Both the position numbers and the translations under genes were made by a program. A stretch of DNA of 64,000 nucleotides from a virus. Numbering within the stretch: the stretch's first letter is position 1; each line of letters starts with the position of its first letter. Location of the stretch: IMG/VR virus record IMGVR_UViG_3300010375_000019, positions 1-64,000 of that record. One strand, given 5' to 3'. Below, in pieces: positions 33,563 to 40,776 of the stretch. The notes under the pieces are model-generated. The model was not told where the DNA came from. It did not search any database and was given only the letters and a program-made list of their open reading frames with translations.

Positions 33563-33566
33563 CTTC

Positions 33567-33743
33567 TCAGCGTACTGCCTTGACTAGCCATTCTTCATCT
33601 AGCGGAATAGGTTCAACAATTTTAATGGCTGAATAAATATTGCCTTTGCCCAATACTATTGAATCATATCCGATAAGCACCACAGGCAAAACAACGCTGT
33701 TGTTAGAAACAAGATTACCTATACGTAGTTCGTTGGCTTTCAT
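33567..33743 (-). CDS. RIGNL-family protein, short form, 58 aa
   Basis: MKANELRIGNLVSNNSVVLP ... EPIPLDEEWLVKAVR shares the ELRIGNLV start and the P(I/L)xLxEEWxxKxxx end with the 131 aa protein at 47216-47611. The C-terminal ~60 residues present there are absent. Such proteins are common in Bacteroidota phages without known function. It may be a truncated copy. Confidence 0.65.
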   Translation of the reverse strand: MKANELRIGNLVSNNSVVLPVVLIGYDSIVLGKGNIYSAIKIVEPIPLDEEWLVKAVR

Positions 33744-33753
33744 GTGATATTTT

Positions 33754-34125
33754 TTATTCCACCATCGCCAAAGTATCGCTCTTCGATAGGATGTTCTTGA
33801 CCTCATCTATGCCTATTTTCTCTACCAGTTCATCGGGAAAGTCCACTTCAAATGATATTTCTGGTAATTTGAGACGTTTTTCAGGTGTTGATTCTAGACT
33901 ATCAAATAATTGGATAAAATTCCACGCCACATCTGGAAGTGGAGAATCAGTGGATGGAAAGGATGTTCCAAATCCCCAATCAATATTGCAATACACTTGG
34001 GCGTTGGGAGCAATTTCCATTACAGCCAATGCAATAGCACAATTCATTGATGCAAACATTATTTTTGAATTGCACATCATGCTCTTCCTGAGTATCTCCT
34101 TGGTTACCTTAATAGTTATTTTCAT
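33754..34125 (-). CDS. Hypothetical phage protein, 123 aa
   Basis: Starts MKITIKVTKEILRKSMMCNS, followed by NCAIALAVMEIAPNAQVYCN. The opening resembles that of the repeat protein at 41487 (MKITFRITKEHL), as in a common phage N-terminal module. The C-terminal part is acidic (ISFEVDFPDELVEKIGIDEV). Function unknown. Confidence 0.7.
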   Translation of the reverse strand: MKITIKVTKEILRKSMMCNSKIMFASMNCAIALAVMEIAPNAQVYCNIDWGFGTSFPSTDSPLPDVAWNFIQLFDSLESTPEKRLKLPEISFEVDFPDELVEKIGIDEVKNILSKSDTLAMVE

Positions 34126-34136
34126 AAAGTTTTGGT

Positions 34137-34469
34137 TTACATCCCGAAAATACTTCCCAGTTTTTGGGCGTTCTGTTCGGCCTTGACCAGTGCCACGGTC
34201 TTTTCGAATATCTCGTGCTGGTTCTCCGCCAGTTTGAGCATCAATTCCAGCCCTTTTATCTTTGTAAGGTCCAGATCAAGTTGCTGCTGCACGGTGAACC
34301 GGTTGGGGTTCAATATGCTCGCGCATTCCCTGAAGGAATGCTGTTCCTTCAATCCGACCAATACCTCCTTGAGGTATTCCATGTCCAGCGTCCTTGCGAG
34401 TTCGGCCATCGCCTTCACAGGCTTTGCCGCTTCAAGGCTTTTTTCGTAGGTGAGTTGTTCTGAGGTCAT
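34137..34469 (-). CDS. Helical hypothetical protein, 110 aa
   Basis: Leu/Glu/Lys-rich helices (AKPVKAMAELARTLDMEYLK; IKGLELMLKLAENQHEIFEK). Unknown; coupled to the upstream gene by a 4-base overlap. Confidence 0.65.
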   Translation of the reverse strand: MTSEQLTYEKSLEAAKPVKAMAELARTLDMEYLKEVLVGLKEQHSFRECASILNPNRFTVQQQLDLDLTKIKGLELMLKLAENQHEIFEKTVALVKAEQNAQKLGSIFGM

Positions 34470-34768
34470 TTGCTTTTGAGTTTGATTATCAATTTGTTCC
34501 TGTCCACTTCCATGTCATCCTTTGTTCTTAGGCCATGTTCACACGTCAGCCTATCCAATATCATATTGAAAAGGTGCTCATTCGCCTCTTTGTGCCTGCC
34601 GTGCTCCCAGTGGTCAAGCACCTGAACCGTCTCACCCTTGAAAAGCATCTGCACTGCAAGATTCACCTGCCTAGTGGAGTTTCCGTCTTGTCTGAAGTAC
34701 GTCAGGTTCAACTTGTCCAAATCAGACTGGTCAAGGGTTGTCTTTGTTGGCTTGAGCATTATCATCAC
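34466..34768 (-). CDS. Hypothetical protein, 100 aa
   Basis: MIMLKPTKTTLDQSDLDKLN; central strand VNLAVQMLFKGETVQVLDHW. It shares one base with the upstream gene stop. Not recognised. Confidence 0.6.
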   Translation of the reverse strand: MMIMLKPTKTTLDQSDLDKLNLTYFRQDGNSTRQVNLAVQMLFKGETVQVLDHWEHGRHKEANEHLFNMILDRLTCEHGLRTKDDMEVDRNKLIIKLKSK

Positions 34769-35019
34769 TAGAATTTTCCGTCCTTCCCGCGCCCCTTCAC
34801 CTTCAGCACCTCCACATCCTCCTTCGTGAACCAGAAGTCCTGCTTCCCTTTCTCGTTGACACTGACATAGTCGTCCTTCGACTTGCCCTTCGCTATGCCG
34901 TACCTTCTTGGGCTCACACCTATCCTCTTCAAAACAACGCTCTTCGTGCTCCCGACCACCACCTCCGGCAGTTTTATGGCCACAAACACCTTCTTGTTAC
35001 CTGTTTTTTTGCCTTTCAC
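34768..35019 (-). CDS. Basic protein, 83 aa, first gene of minus operon
   Basis: Lys/Gly/Val-rich (GKKTGNKKVFVAIKLPEVVV, GISPRRYGIAKG-like loop) with a beta pattern. It is the promoter-proximal gene of the 28-35 kb block, and a terminator lies 65 bases upstream of its start. Unknown function, possibly nucleic-acid binding. Confidence 0.65.
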   Translation of the reverse strand: MKGKKTGNKKVFVAIKLPEVVVGSTKSVVLKRIGVSPRRYGIAKGKSKDDYVSVNEKGKQDFWFTKEDVEVLKVKGRGKDGKF

Positions 35020-35084
35020 GACATAAACGTATTACTTACCGTGGAATAGTGCAACATTTCCGTGATATTTATTTATCCACAAAC

Positions 35085-35115
35085 AAAAAAGGGCAGCCTT
35101 CCTCAAAGCTGCCCC
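35085..35115 (-). terminator. Leader terminator upstream of the 35 kb minus operon
   Basis: GGGCAGC and GCTGCCC (7 bp, 10-base loop) followed on the minus strand by TTTTTT. No recognised gene lies upstream of it on this strand, so it terminates a leader or a small RNA rather than an operon. Confidence 0.7.
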
Positions 35116-35553
35116 AAACCAAACCTCACAAACCAACCACCAAAATACCTCCTGTTTCAGCCATAAGCAAGCGTAAGCCATCTTTTTATCAAACCAAAGC
35201 CCAGTTTCAACCGATCCTTAACACATGCACAAGCCTTCTATAGCTGTTTTTGAAACATCAACTAGTACTGAGGGAATACAAACGTAGGGTTACTGGTAAA
35301 TAACGATACCCGCGCGATCTAGGGGAAAACGCGATCCAAAGAAGCCCTCCCCACCTCATCAACCAGGCAAACAGGCCTTTTTTGTCATCCTACAAAGCTG
35401 AAGGAAGGAAAGCAAAAGGTGGAAATGCGATACAATTGACGCTAAAAAACAGTCTTAATAATACTTATTATGTTAAATCAGCAATGTTGGCAGATAAAAA
35501 TAGATAGCCCCTCCCCTACCCTACCGTGTTTTTAAAAGGTATTTTCGCGTTCA
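35116..35553. other. Intergenic control region without a convincing gene
   Basis: Holds a minus-strand -7-like box TACGTTTG (35286-35279) with no clear -33 element. From it a ~190-base transcript would reach the 35085 terminator. A Trp-rich 49 aa minus frame (MAYACLWLKQEVFWWLVC) runs through the terminator but has no other support. The plus half before 35554 is AT-rich (35450-35475). I see no tRNA or repeat. Confidence 0.4.
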
Positions 35554-36177
35554 ATGGCTGTCAATACACGTGGAAGAAAGCGGCAAAAGCATTGTAAAAG
35601 GCTTGATTTGGGCAACGTGGCTACATTAGTAAATCAATTGAGAGGGATTGTAGATGAGTTTAGGTATGTGAAACATGAGCACAAACCGCGTTTTGATGAG
35701 ATGTTTTCCCGTAAGTTGTTTTGTTTGCTTTATCTGTACGGTGTAGAGTCTGAACAGGGCTATTTTAGCGGAAGGGATGTTCACTATTTTTTTTTGAACA
35801 ACCTGAATTGGGCCAAATCCTACTTTGAAAGGCTTGTTAGTGAGGGATGGATAACAAAGATTGAAATGGCCAAGGCCCGCACCCCTTATACTGGCATGCT
35901 CTCCCCGCTCTCCCTTGAGTTCATTTCACTGCTTAGGCGGAGGCTTGAAATGGTGGCCGATGAGATTGACCCGAATTTGCCAGTTGTTCCTGGGAAACAG
36001 AGCAAACACTACAAACAATGGCTTATAGACCATCCCAATGGCAACCGACCTGATCCTAAACCTGATGCCGATGAGCCTATCCCCGCTACGGAGCCCAACA
36101 ATGCTAAGGCGAGCGCTCCGATTGAGCCAAATATTGATAGTGACGACATTTTCACCGATCTATCCGATACACGGTAG
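35554..36177 (+). CDS. Putative winged-helix regulator with acidic tail, 207 aa
   Basis: First plus-strand gene of the accessory region. Basic start (NTRGRKRQKHCKRLDLGNVA), a helical central part with WAKSYFERLVSEGWITKIEM like a winged helix, then a Pro/Asp/Glu-rich disordered tail ending DSDDIFTDLSDTR. The protein at 38246 ends in the similar SDDNIFNDFNVVR. DNA binding plus a partner-docking tail is inferred. Confidence 0.65.
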   Translation: MAVNTRGRKRQKHCKRLDLGNVATLVNQLRGIVDEFRYVKHEHKPRFDEMFSRKLFCLLYLYGVESEQGYFSGRDVHYFFLNNLNWAKSYFERLVSEGWITKIEMAKARTPYTGMLSPLSLEFISLLRRRLEMVADEIDPNLPVVPGKQSKHYKQWLIDHPNGNRPDPKPDADEPIPATEPNNAKASAPIEPNIDSDDIFTDLSDTR

Positions 36178-36274
36178 GGTTATTGGTTGTTTTTGTTGTT
36201 ATTTGTAGTGATTTACGGAAAAATAAATTGGTAATTATGTGGCAGTTTGACCATAATTTTGCATATTTGCCTTG

Positions 36275-36488
36275 ATGGCTTCCGAATTCAAGACCAAATT
36301 CAAGGAAATAAAAGACAGGCTCGCTGTGGATCGAAGCGACCACGCAGAAAATGATCGGTGAACTGGAGAAGGAATATCAGGATTACAATCTCTCCGTGTT
36401 TGTGCCCAAAAAGTATTTCGAGCACAAAGGATATTGCAAGGTGTCTTTCGGGTTCAGTCTAGACCGTACTCACGGGGGGGGATCGTAA
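36275..36488 (+). pseudogene. Frameshifted small gene
   Basis: ATG at 36275 gives MASEFKTKFKEIKDRLAVDR and stops early at 36361. One frame over, TTQKMIGELEKEYQDYNLSV continues to FGFSLDRTHGGGS with a stop at 36486, through a run of eight G at 36474-36481. Together they would encode about 70 residues. It is either a decayed gene or one or two sequencing indels. The flanking 36178-36274 and 36489-36531 hold nothing I can name. Confidence 0.45.
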
Positions 36489-36531
36489 TAAAAGTTAATC
36501 TTCTGGTATCTCGGTATCTTGAAGGAACTCT

Positions 36532-36774
36532 TTAGCCCACGTAGCCGTAGTGATCCAATCCTTTGGCCAACCCGTACGGATCGGTTGAGATTATTTTCTT
36601 CACCCCATTAAGTTCGAACTCGAAAGTCAAGTTGTTGGCCGGGATTTTTATTCCCTCTCCAGCGATGACATAATCCATGTCCTTTCCACCACACACAAGT
36701 TCCTGTCCCTCCGAAGTGATGCGCACTTTCAATTGTGTCCTGATTCTGAAATGTTCCTTTAAAACTGGGTTCAT
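36532..36774 (-). CDS. Hypothetical protein, 80 aa
   Basis: Beta-rich (RTQLKVRITSEGQELVCGGK, NLTFEFELNGVKKIISTDPY). It runs against the flanking plus-strand genes. Unknown function. Confidence 0.6.
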   Translation of the reverse strand: MNPVLKEHFRIRTQLKVRITSEGQELVCGGKDMDYVIAGEGIKIPANNLTFEFELNGVKKIISTDPYGLAKGLDHYGYVG

Positions 36775-36779
36775 TGTGA

Positions 36780-37187
36780 TTATTTTTTAGGCGATGGATT
36801 ATAGAAAACATTGCAACCACGAAAAATCAATGATTGGAGGGTAATTTGGTCGCCCAAGCTCCTTGAGTTATGCCTTATCCAATTGGTTTTACGGGTATCG
36901 TGTTCATCACAAACCCCTATTGATTTTATTTCTTTGTACAATATCCAGTTACGGAACTTATAACGCGTGGTTTTTACCATTATAGGTACTTTGAACGGTG
37001 CGACTAGCACTGAAACAAATACATTGAGCCATCCGAAAGGGAACAACTTTTTCCTTTTCTCGAAATGCACTATTTGTGAATCACCGTCAGGGCATTCTTT
37101 CCAGTCATCACGAAAATTTATTCCGCGGTGGAGACGGTAAATGTACCCGTGGTTGATGATGTATTTCCCTAAGCGCATTTTGTTCAC
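36780..37187 (-). CDS. Basic hypothetical protein with hydrophobic centre, 135 aa
   Basis: Residues ~48-75 (FPFGWLNVFVSVLVAPFKVP) could span or lie on a membrane. The flanks are strongly basic and aromatic (RTWILYKEIK-like segments, RKTNWIRHNSRSLG). MRLGKYII three codons in may be the real start. Not recognised. Confidence 0.55.
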   Translation of the reverse strand: MNKMRLGKYIINHGYIYRLHRGINFRDDWKECPDGDSQIVHFEKRKKLFPFGWLNVFVSVLVAPFKVPIMVKTTRYKFRNWILYKEIKSIGVCDEHDTRKTNWIRHNSRSLGDQITLQSLIFRGCNVFYNPSPKK

Positions 37188-37220
37188 TTTTTCCGTGTTT
37201 CGAATGCTTTCCGCATCATT

Positions 37221-37349
37221 TTAGGCGCATATGGTATCAGAGGCCATTTCCATGGTTTCGCCTTTGAATAAAGGCACAAGTTTTTCGGCTTTCTTTTTGG
37301 CAATGGATACCCTTTCCTCGAAAGAAAGATTTTTAGGCGTGGTTTTCAT
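37221..37349 (-). CDS. Short protein, 42 aa
   Basis: MKTTPKNLSFEERVSIAKKK to SDTICA. It has a near-consensus TATATTTA box at 37379-37372 on the minus strand and lies divergently from the 37426 promoter. This parallels the arrangement at 38716/38807. Confidence 0.5.
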   Translation of the reverse strand: MKTTPKNLSFEERVSIAKKKAEKLVPLFKGETMEMASDTICA

Positions 37350-37402
37350 TGTATTGTTTGGTTTAATGGTATAAATATAGGCTTTTTTCACTCAACTATA
37401 CA

Positions 37403-37457
37403 GAAAAATAATTTTCCTATATTGCTTGACTCATATAACTACTTAGTTATATATTTG
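37403..37457 (+). promoter_or_regulatory. Promoter A with ATAACT-N4-AGTTAT operator
   Basis: TTGACT (37426-37431), 18 bases, TATATTTG (37450-37457). Between them a perfect inverted repeat ATAACT-ACTT-AGTTAT (37435-37450) overlaps the -7 box. Upstream is the palindrome-like GAAAAATAATTTTCC (37403-37417). The same layout recurs at 38751-38803. A repressor-controlled early promoter is inferred. Confidence 0.75.
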
Positions 37458-37486
37458 AATCATCAAAGAAACAAAAACATTATCCT

Positions 37487-37603
37487 ATGAAACAACTCAT
37501 CCACAAAACCCAAAAAGCGGCCAAGCGGCTTACCTTTATCGATGCCCTGTTATGGGGGCAAATGGCACTTACGGTTACTATTTTCTCAATCCTTAAATTA
37601 TAA
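37487..37603 (+). CDS. Short membrane peptide, 38 aa
   Basis: MKQLIHKTQKAAKRLTFIDA then a hydrophobic span LLWGQMALTVTIFSILKL. It is the first frame after promoter A. Its start is in the same operon as the 108 aa gene, 4 bases downstream. Unknown. Confidence 0.45.
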   Translation: MKQLIHKTQKAAKRLTFIDALLWGQMALTVTIFSILKL

Positions 37604-37607
37604 GGCG

Positions 37608-37934
37608 ATGGAAACAAAGAGAAAATACCTCGTTTGCGATTTGGGCAATTTTTACTTTATCAATGATAAGAAAGTTATGCAAATCGATCCAGAAAAAGCA
37701 GAAGTGACTAATTACGGTAAAGCTACTTTTGATATTGTCCAAAAAGACACTTCTTTCACTATGATTAACAAAAGAAGGTTTTTGGAGGAACTATTAAATG
37801 CTCAAACAAAGCAAATCAATGACGTTGCAATTGAGCCTCAAGACCTTTACGGCTCATCCCTCTATTTATTCAGGCGCAAACCAAAAAATCGGATTTTATT
37901 TACCATGGGTTGGAAGCCTCCTATTTGGCATTGA
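37608..37934 (+). CDS. Hypothetical protein, 108 aa
   Basis: Starts METKRKYLVCDLGNFYFIND (not at 37542, which would overlap the membrane peptide). Beta-alpha pattern with NKRRFLEELLNAQTKQINDV. Its last ~8 codons overlap, in another frame, the beginning of the broken membrane gene that follows. Unknown function. Confidence 0.55.
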   Translation: METKRKYLVCDLGNFYFINDKKVMQIDPEKAEVTNYGKATFDIVQKDTSFTMINKRRFLEELLNAQTKQINDVAIEPQDLYGSSLYLFRRKPKNRILFTMGWKPPIWH

Positions 37935-38196
37935 ACGCAGCTGATATAACCCTTACCTTCAGGATCCATAGACCCACGGGGGCACGGAATTAAACCCAAT
38001 ACTTAAACCGTTTGAACACAGTAAACCAGCGATGATTACCGCTAAGGCGATAGGAACATTGGTTCCTCTGGTGTTGCTACGCCAATTGAGAAAGGACAAC
38101 CCGAAACTTGCGTTTGCCAGTTTGATAGTGCTTAACGCTGGCTATTCGTACGTGGGTTGGCACAATTACCAAGTTACAGTCCAGTTCCGATTTTAA
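37910..38196 (+). pseudogene. Small membrane protein broken by a one-base shift at a G5 run
   Basis: From a TTG at 37910 the frame reads LEASYLALNAADITLTFRIH RPTG up to GGGGG at 37978-37982 and soon stops. In the frame one base over, GGTELNPILKPFEHSKPAMI continues to VLNAGYSYVGWHNYQV and a stop at 38194. Adding one G joins both into a typical three-helix protein with the LN..D..LT....GG.E.NP pattern. An intact 54 aa downstream frame from 38032 (MITAKAIGTLVPLVLL) may still be translated. Confidence 0.5.
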
Positions 38197-38201
38197 GGGC
38201 C

Positions 38202-38228
38202 GCCAGTAAAACGGCCCGTGGCATTTTG
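38202..38228 (+). repeat. 27-base direct repeat, copy 1, with terminator-like hairpin
   Basis: A 27-base segment beginning GCCAGTAAAACGGCCC is identical to 42423-42449. Here GGGCCG (38197-38202) pairs with CGGCCC (38212-38217), making a weak terminator after the broken membrane gene. The second copy lacks the left arm. Confidence 0.75.
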
Positions 38229-38245
38229 GTTTAGGCGCAGCCCGA

Positions 38246-38716
38246 TCACCTCACCACATTGAAGTCATTGAAAATATTGTCATCACTTTCACTTCCAACA
38301 TCCACCTGTTCCTCGGGAGGCTTTTCAAAAGCCTCCTTTTCTTTTTCAGGTGCATGGCCATTCGATTGCACGCTAGGCAAAACAGAATCCAGCCTTTCAA
38401 CTCCAGGTAAATCCAGCAAGTCGAGTAAATCCGGCTTTTCTTGAAACATGCGTTTAACTTCGTCAGTAACCAGTTGCACCCCTGGCTGCCCGTGCGTCAT
38501 CATCACATCGAAGAAACCGTTCCCGAACAGATCCTTGGCACGCAGGTTCAGGTGCCAGCACATGAAGATCATCTCGTTGGGGTAAAGCCTTCCGAGCCTG
38601 GCCCGAACTGAGAACGCTTTATGGTTGCAATGCAGGTATTTGGTGCAGTAGTCATTTAGCGAAAGCCCCGTTGCTTTAAAGACCATCTCGTAAATCCTGC
38701 TTTTTTTTAATTTCAT
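38246..38716 (-). CDS. Putative DNA-binding regulator with acidic tail, 156 aa
   Basis: Start set at 38716 (MKLKKSRIYEMVFKATGLSL) because TATATTTG ends only 5 bases before it; a longer start would overlap the promoter, so the mRNA may be leaderless. The N-terminal ~75 residues are compact and helical (NDYCTKYLHCNHKAFSVRAR, FMCWHLNLRAKDLFG). A linker then leads to the tail SDDNIFNDFNVVR, similar to the one at 36177. It is transcribed divergently from promoter B, so autoregulation of its operator is plausible. Confidence 0.65.
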   Translation of the reverse strand: MKLKKSRIYEMVFKATGLSLNDYCTKYLHCNHKAFSVRARLGRLYPNEMIFMCWHLNLRAKDLFGNGFFDVMMTHGQPGVQLVTDEVKRMFQEKPDLLDLLDLPGVERLDSVLPSVQSNGHAPEKEKEAFEKPPEEQVDVGSESDDNIFNDFNVVR

Positions 38717-38721
38717 ACGGA

Positions 38722-38803
38722 CAAATATAATCCCATTTTGTTGAATAGCGGAAAAATAATTTTCCACAAACACTTGACTTGAATAACTTATGAGTTATAT
38801 TTG
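38722..38803. promoter_or_regulatory. Divergent promoters B with ATAACT-N4-AGTTAT operator
   Basis: Plus strand: TTGACT (38774-38779), 16 bases, TATATTTG (38796-38803), with operator ATAACT-TATG-AGTTAT (38783-38798) and upstream GAAAAATAATTTTCC (38751-38765), all as in promoter A. Minus strand: TATATTTG (38729-38722) for the 156 aa gene. Both directions leave almost no 5' leader. Confidence 0.75.
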
Positions 38804-38806
38804 GAC

Positions 38807-38953
38807 ATGAAAAAGACGCAACTGGAACAAATCGACAAACAGATTGAAACACTTGATGGCACTATAGCTGGATTAAAAAAAAGGCTTGCTGATTTGAGGA
38901 AAAGAAGGAAACTGATCGCCCAGTTGGAGGAACTTGACAGGAACAAAAAATGA
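38807..38953 (+). CDS. Short coiled-coil protein, 48 aa
   Basis: MKKTQLEQIDKQIETLDGTI continuing as a heptad-like charged helix to ELDRNKK. The ATG lies 3 bases after the -7 box, so translation would be leaderless. The stop overlaps the next start (ATGA). Confidence 0.6.
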   Translation: MKKTQLEQIDKQIETLDGTIAGLKKRLADLRKRRKLIAQLEELDRNKK

Positions 38954-39351
38954 TATTGAAGACTATCAAAGATCGCTGTTTCAAAGCAGCAAGCATTGCT
39001 AAGCCTAAGCAGATAACGTTAACGGCAATGTATTTTGAGAGCAATTCGGTAGTATATAATCTGTTTGAGCTTGGGGAGCCCGCTATGGGGGAAGACAGAT
39101 GGGATATGGGTAGAAGTCCCCGATTTAAAGTAGCCAGAGCTACCGACTTTGTAAAAACTGATCTTATGGCAAAATGTAAAAACATAAAATGTCGCAAGGA
39201 ATTGAAAAAAGGACAGACTAACTATTGCAGCCGCGCTTGCAGGAATGAATACATAAACAGGCCAAAGCCAAAGTTCAAACGGAGCGATGATTCTTTGCTG
39301 GGGGCTGGTATTACAGGCAGAGGGATGTTTGACCATGAAGGCAACGATTAA
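38950..39351 (+). CDS. Zinc-ribbon-like protein, 133 aa
   Basis: The C-terminal half has CKNIKCRKELKKGQTNYCSR ACRNEY, a C4 pattern like small FCS/MYM-type or ribosomal-hibernation-type fingers, followed by a basic tail. The N-terminal 70 residues (LKTIKDRCFKAASIAKPKQI) are unassigned. Coupled to the coiled-coil gene. Confidence 0.65.
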   Translation: MILKTIKDRCFKAASIAKPKQITLTAMYFESNSVVYNLFELGEPAMGEDRWDMGRSPRFKVARATDFVKTDLMAKCKNIKCRKELKKGQTNYCSRACRNEYINRPKPKFKRSDDSLLGAGITGRGMFDHEGND

Positions 39352-39365
39352 CATTCACTGATTTT

Positions 39366-39575
39366 ATGGACAACATAGAAAAACAGTTCTTCAAGATAAT
39401 CACGGGCTATGATTATGATCCAGAAAGCCCACACATGACTTTAGTGAATGATAAAATAATTCCGATCCGTGAAGAGGATATTAGAATTGCCCAAGCCTGC
39501 GCCCGTAAATACGAGGAAGGATTGAGAGAGGCTTGGAGAGATGGATATGACGCTGGTTATGGAAGAGAAGGATAA
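39366..39575 (+). CDS. Hypothetical protein, 69 aa (paralogue of 41279 frame)
   Basis: MDNIEKQFFKIITGYDYDPE ... a helix IRIAQACARKYEEGLREAWR. The first ~25 residues align with MELSKLEKQIFKVMTGLDYS at 41279, so the two are duplicated genes, the second truncated. Unknown role. Confidence 0.6.
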   Translation: MDNIEKQFFKIITGYDYDPESPHMTLVNDKIIPIREEDIRIAQACARKYEEGLREAWRDGYDAGYGREG

Positions 39576-39576
39576 A

Positions 39577-39703
39577 AGTCTATAGAGAACTACAGTCAAA
39601 AGAAATTGAAGGAACAATAGCGTATGCGAATGGTGAGTTGTTGATAAGCGAACTGACTATACTGAAAGATCAAGAGATCGATGAAGTAACACCCCTTAAA
39701 TGA
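39577..39703 (+). other. Open frame without a normal start codon
   Basis: A frame reading KVYRELQSKEIEGTIAYANG ELLISELTILKDQEIDEV to a TGA at 39701 looks like real protein but has no ATG, GTG or TTG. It could be the remains of a gene fused to, or shifted from, the 69 aa gene before it. Confidence 0.3.
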
Positions 39704-39710
39704 CAAAGCA

Positions 39711-39974
39711 ATGGAATGGATAAGCGTAAATAAGAAATTACCAGCAATTGGAGTAGAAGTAATAGGATATTCTAGAAAATGGATTCACTCTGACTTCAAT
39801 TCAAATGGAATAAGAATATGCTTTCTTGGCATAGATGACGAGTGGTCATCAGCAAAATGGGATAACGATCAAGACTCATGGCATACCCACGCAAAATGGA
39901 GATGTGAAAATCCAGAAAAAGATGATTTTACACCAACTCATTGGCAAAACTTGCCTAAGCCACCTAAACCCTGA
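39711..39974 (+). CDS. DUF551 protein, 87 aa
   Basis: Matches DUF551: MEWISVNKKLPAIGVEVIGY at the start and FTPTHWQNLPKPPKP at the end (W I.V...LP ... THW..LP.PP). A small protein very common in phages and prophages, function not established. Confidence 0.88.
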   Translation: MEWISVNKKLPAIGVEVIGYSRKWIHSDFNSNGIRICFLGIDDEWSSAKWDNDQDSWHTHAKWRCENPEKDDFTPTHWQNLPKPPKP

Positions 39975-39977
39975 CCT

Positions 39978-40250
39978 ATGGAAGAAACAAAGAAAAACCC
40001 ATGCCCTGAATTCCCGCATTTTGGGGCTCATTATCCAGATGCTTGCTGTATCGATGGATTTCTTTGGGATTTGGACAGTTGTGATTCTTCAAATGATAAT
40101 GGAACGGTTGTTCTTACGTATGGAGGTGAAGACCCCTGTCCATTTTGCAATACCGAAGCTTATCTGGAATGGGTTGTAGATGAAGAAAATTCACGCGAGG
40201 ATGTTTTGAAATACATTGAACAATTAAAAGAAAGATATGGGGCAAGCTAA
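39978..40250 (+). CDS. Small Cys-rich protein, 90 aa
   Basis: DACCIDGFLWDLDSCDSSND and GEDPCPFCNTEAYLEW give paired Cys residues that could bind zinc. Families of this type occur among phage early genes. It follows DUF551 by 3 bases. Confidence 0.65.
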   Translation: MEETKKNPCPEFPHFGAHYPDACCIDGFLWDLDSCDSSNDNGTVVLTYGGEDPCPFCNTEAYLEWVVDEENSREDVLKYIEQLKERYGAS

Positions 40251-40301
40251 AAAACTTAAAGCCATCTCCTTGGTAAAGCAAACAATGAAAACAGAATAGA
40301 T

Positions 40302-40469
40302 ATGAAAATACTACACCCAAGAGATTTTATCAAACTGTTAACTAAGCAAGAAATAACCGATGAAAATGAGTCCGATGATTGTGATCTAACTTGGACACAA
40401 GTGGAAGATTTATTAGCAGCATACGCACAAGTAATAATTGATTCCATTCCCAAAGAAGCAAAGAAATGA
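40302..40469 (+). CDS. Short protein, 55 aa
   Basis: MKILHPRDFIKLLTKQEITD ... DLTWTQVEDLLAAYAQVIID. Found by translation of the gap; its stop overlaps the next start by ATGA. Helical; unknown. Confidence 0.55.
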   Translation: MKILHPRDFIKLLTKQEITDENESDDCDLTWTQVEDLLAAYAQVIIDSIPKEAKK

Positions 40470-40669
40470 AGACAAAAAAGACAGTGATATACGAATGGAT
40501 TTGCCCAGTATGTGGATGTATCAATTCAACTTCATCCAAGGGCATTGGATTGTGTAAAAGATGCCAATGCAATGCTGCTAATTATGATTTTTGCGAAGAG
40601 CTTTACATACAGGATCCAAATATTTTGAACTCGGTATGCAATTGCCCTCTGACGATTCAGGGTTTATGA
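40466..40669 (+). CDS. Zinc-ribbon-type protein, 67 aa
   Basis: YEWICPVCGCINSTSSKGIG LCKRCQCNA: two CxxC pairs 17 residues apart, a classic zinc ribbon, with more Cys near the end. Possibly a nucleic-acid or polymerase-binding early protein. Confidence 0.65.
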   Translation: MKTKKTVIYEWICPVCGCINSTSSKGIGLCKRCQCNAANYDFCEELYIQDPNILNSVCNCPLTIQGL

Positions 40670-40776
40670 AAAAAGTGCATCAACAAGAAAAAGAAATTGC
40701 CTTAAAAAGAAAAAATAGGTATGAAAAACCCCAAACTCCAATTCGACAGCAAATGGTTCGTGATAGACGCGCCTGA
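40666..40776 (+). CDS. Very short basic frame, 36 aa
   Basis: MKKVHQQEKEIALKRKNRYE to VRDRRA, coupled to the zinc ribbon gene by ATGA. It overlaps the next frame by 56 bases, so only one of the two may be real at that point. Confidence 0.3.
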   Translation: MKKVHQQEKEIALKRKNRYEKPQTPIRQQMVRDRRA

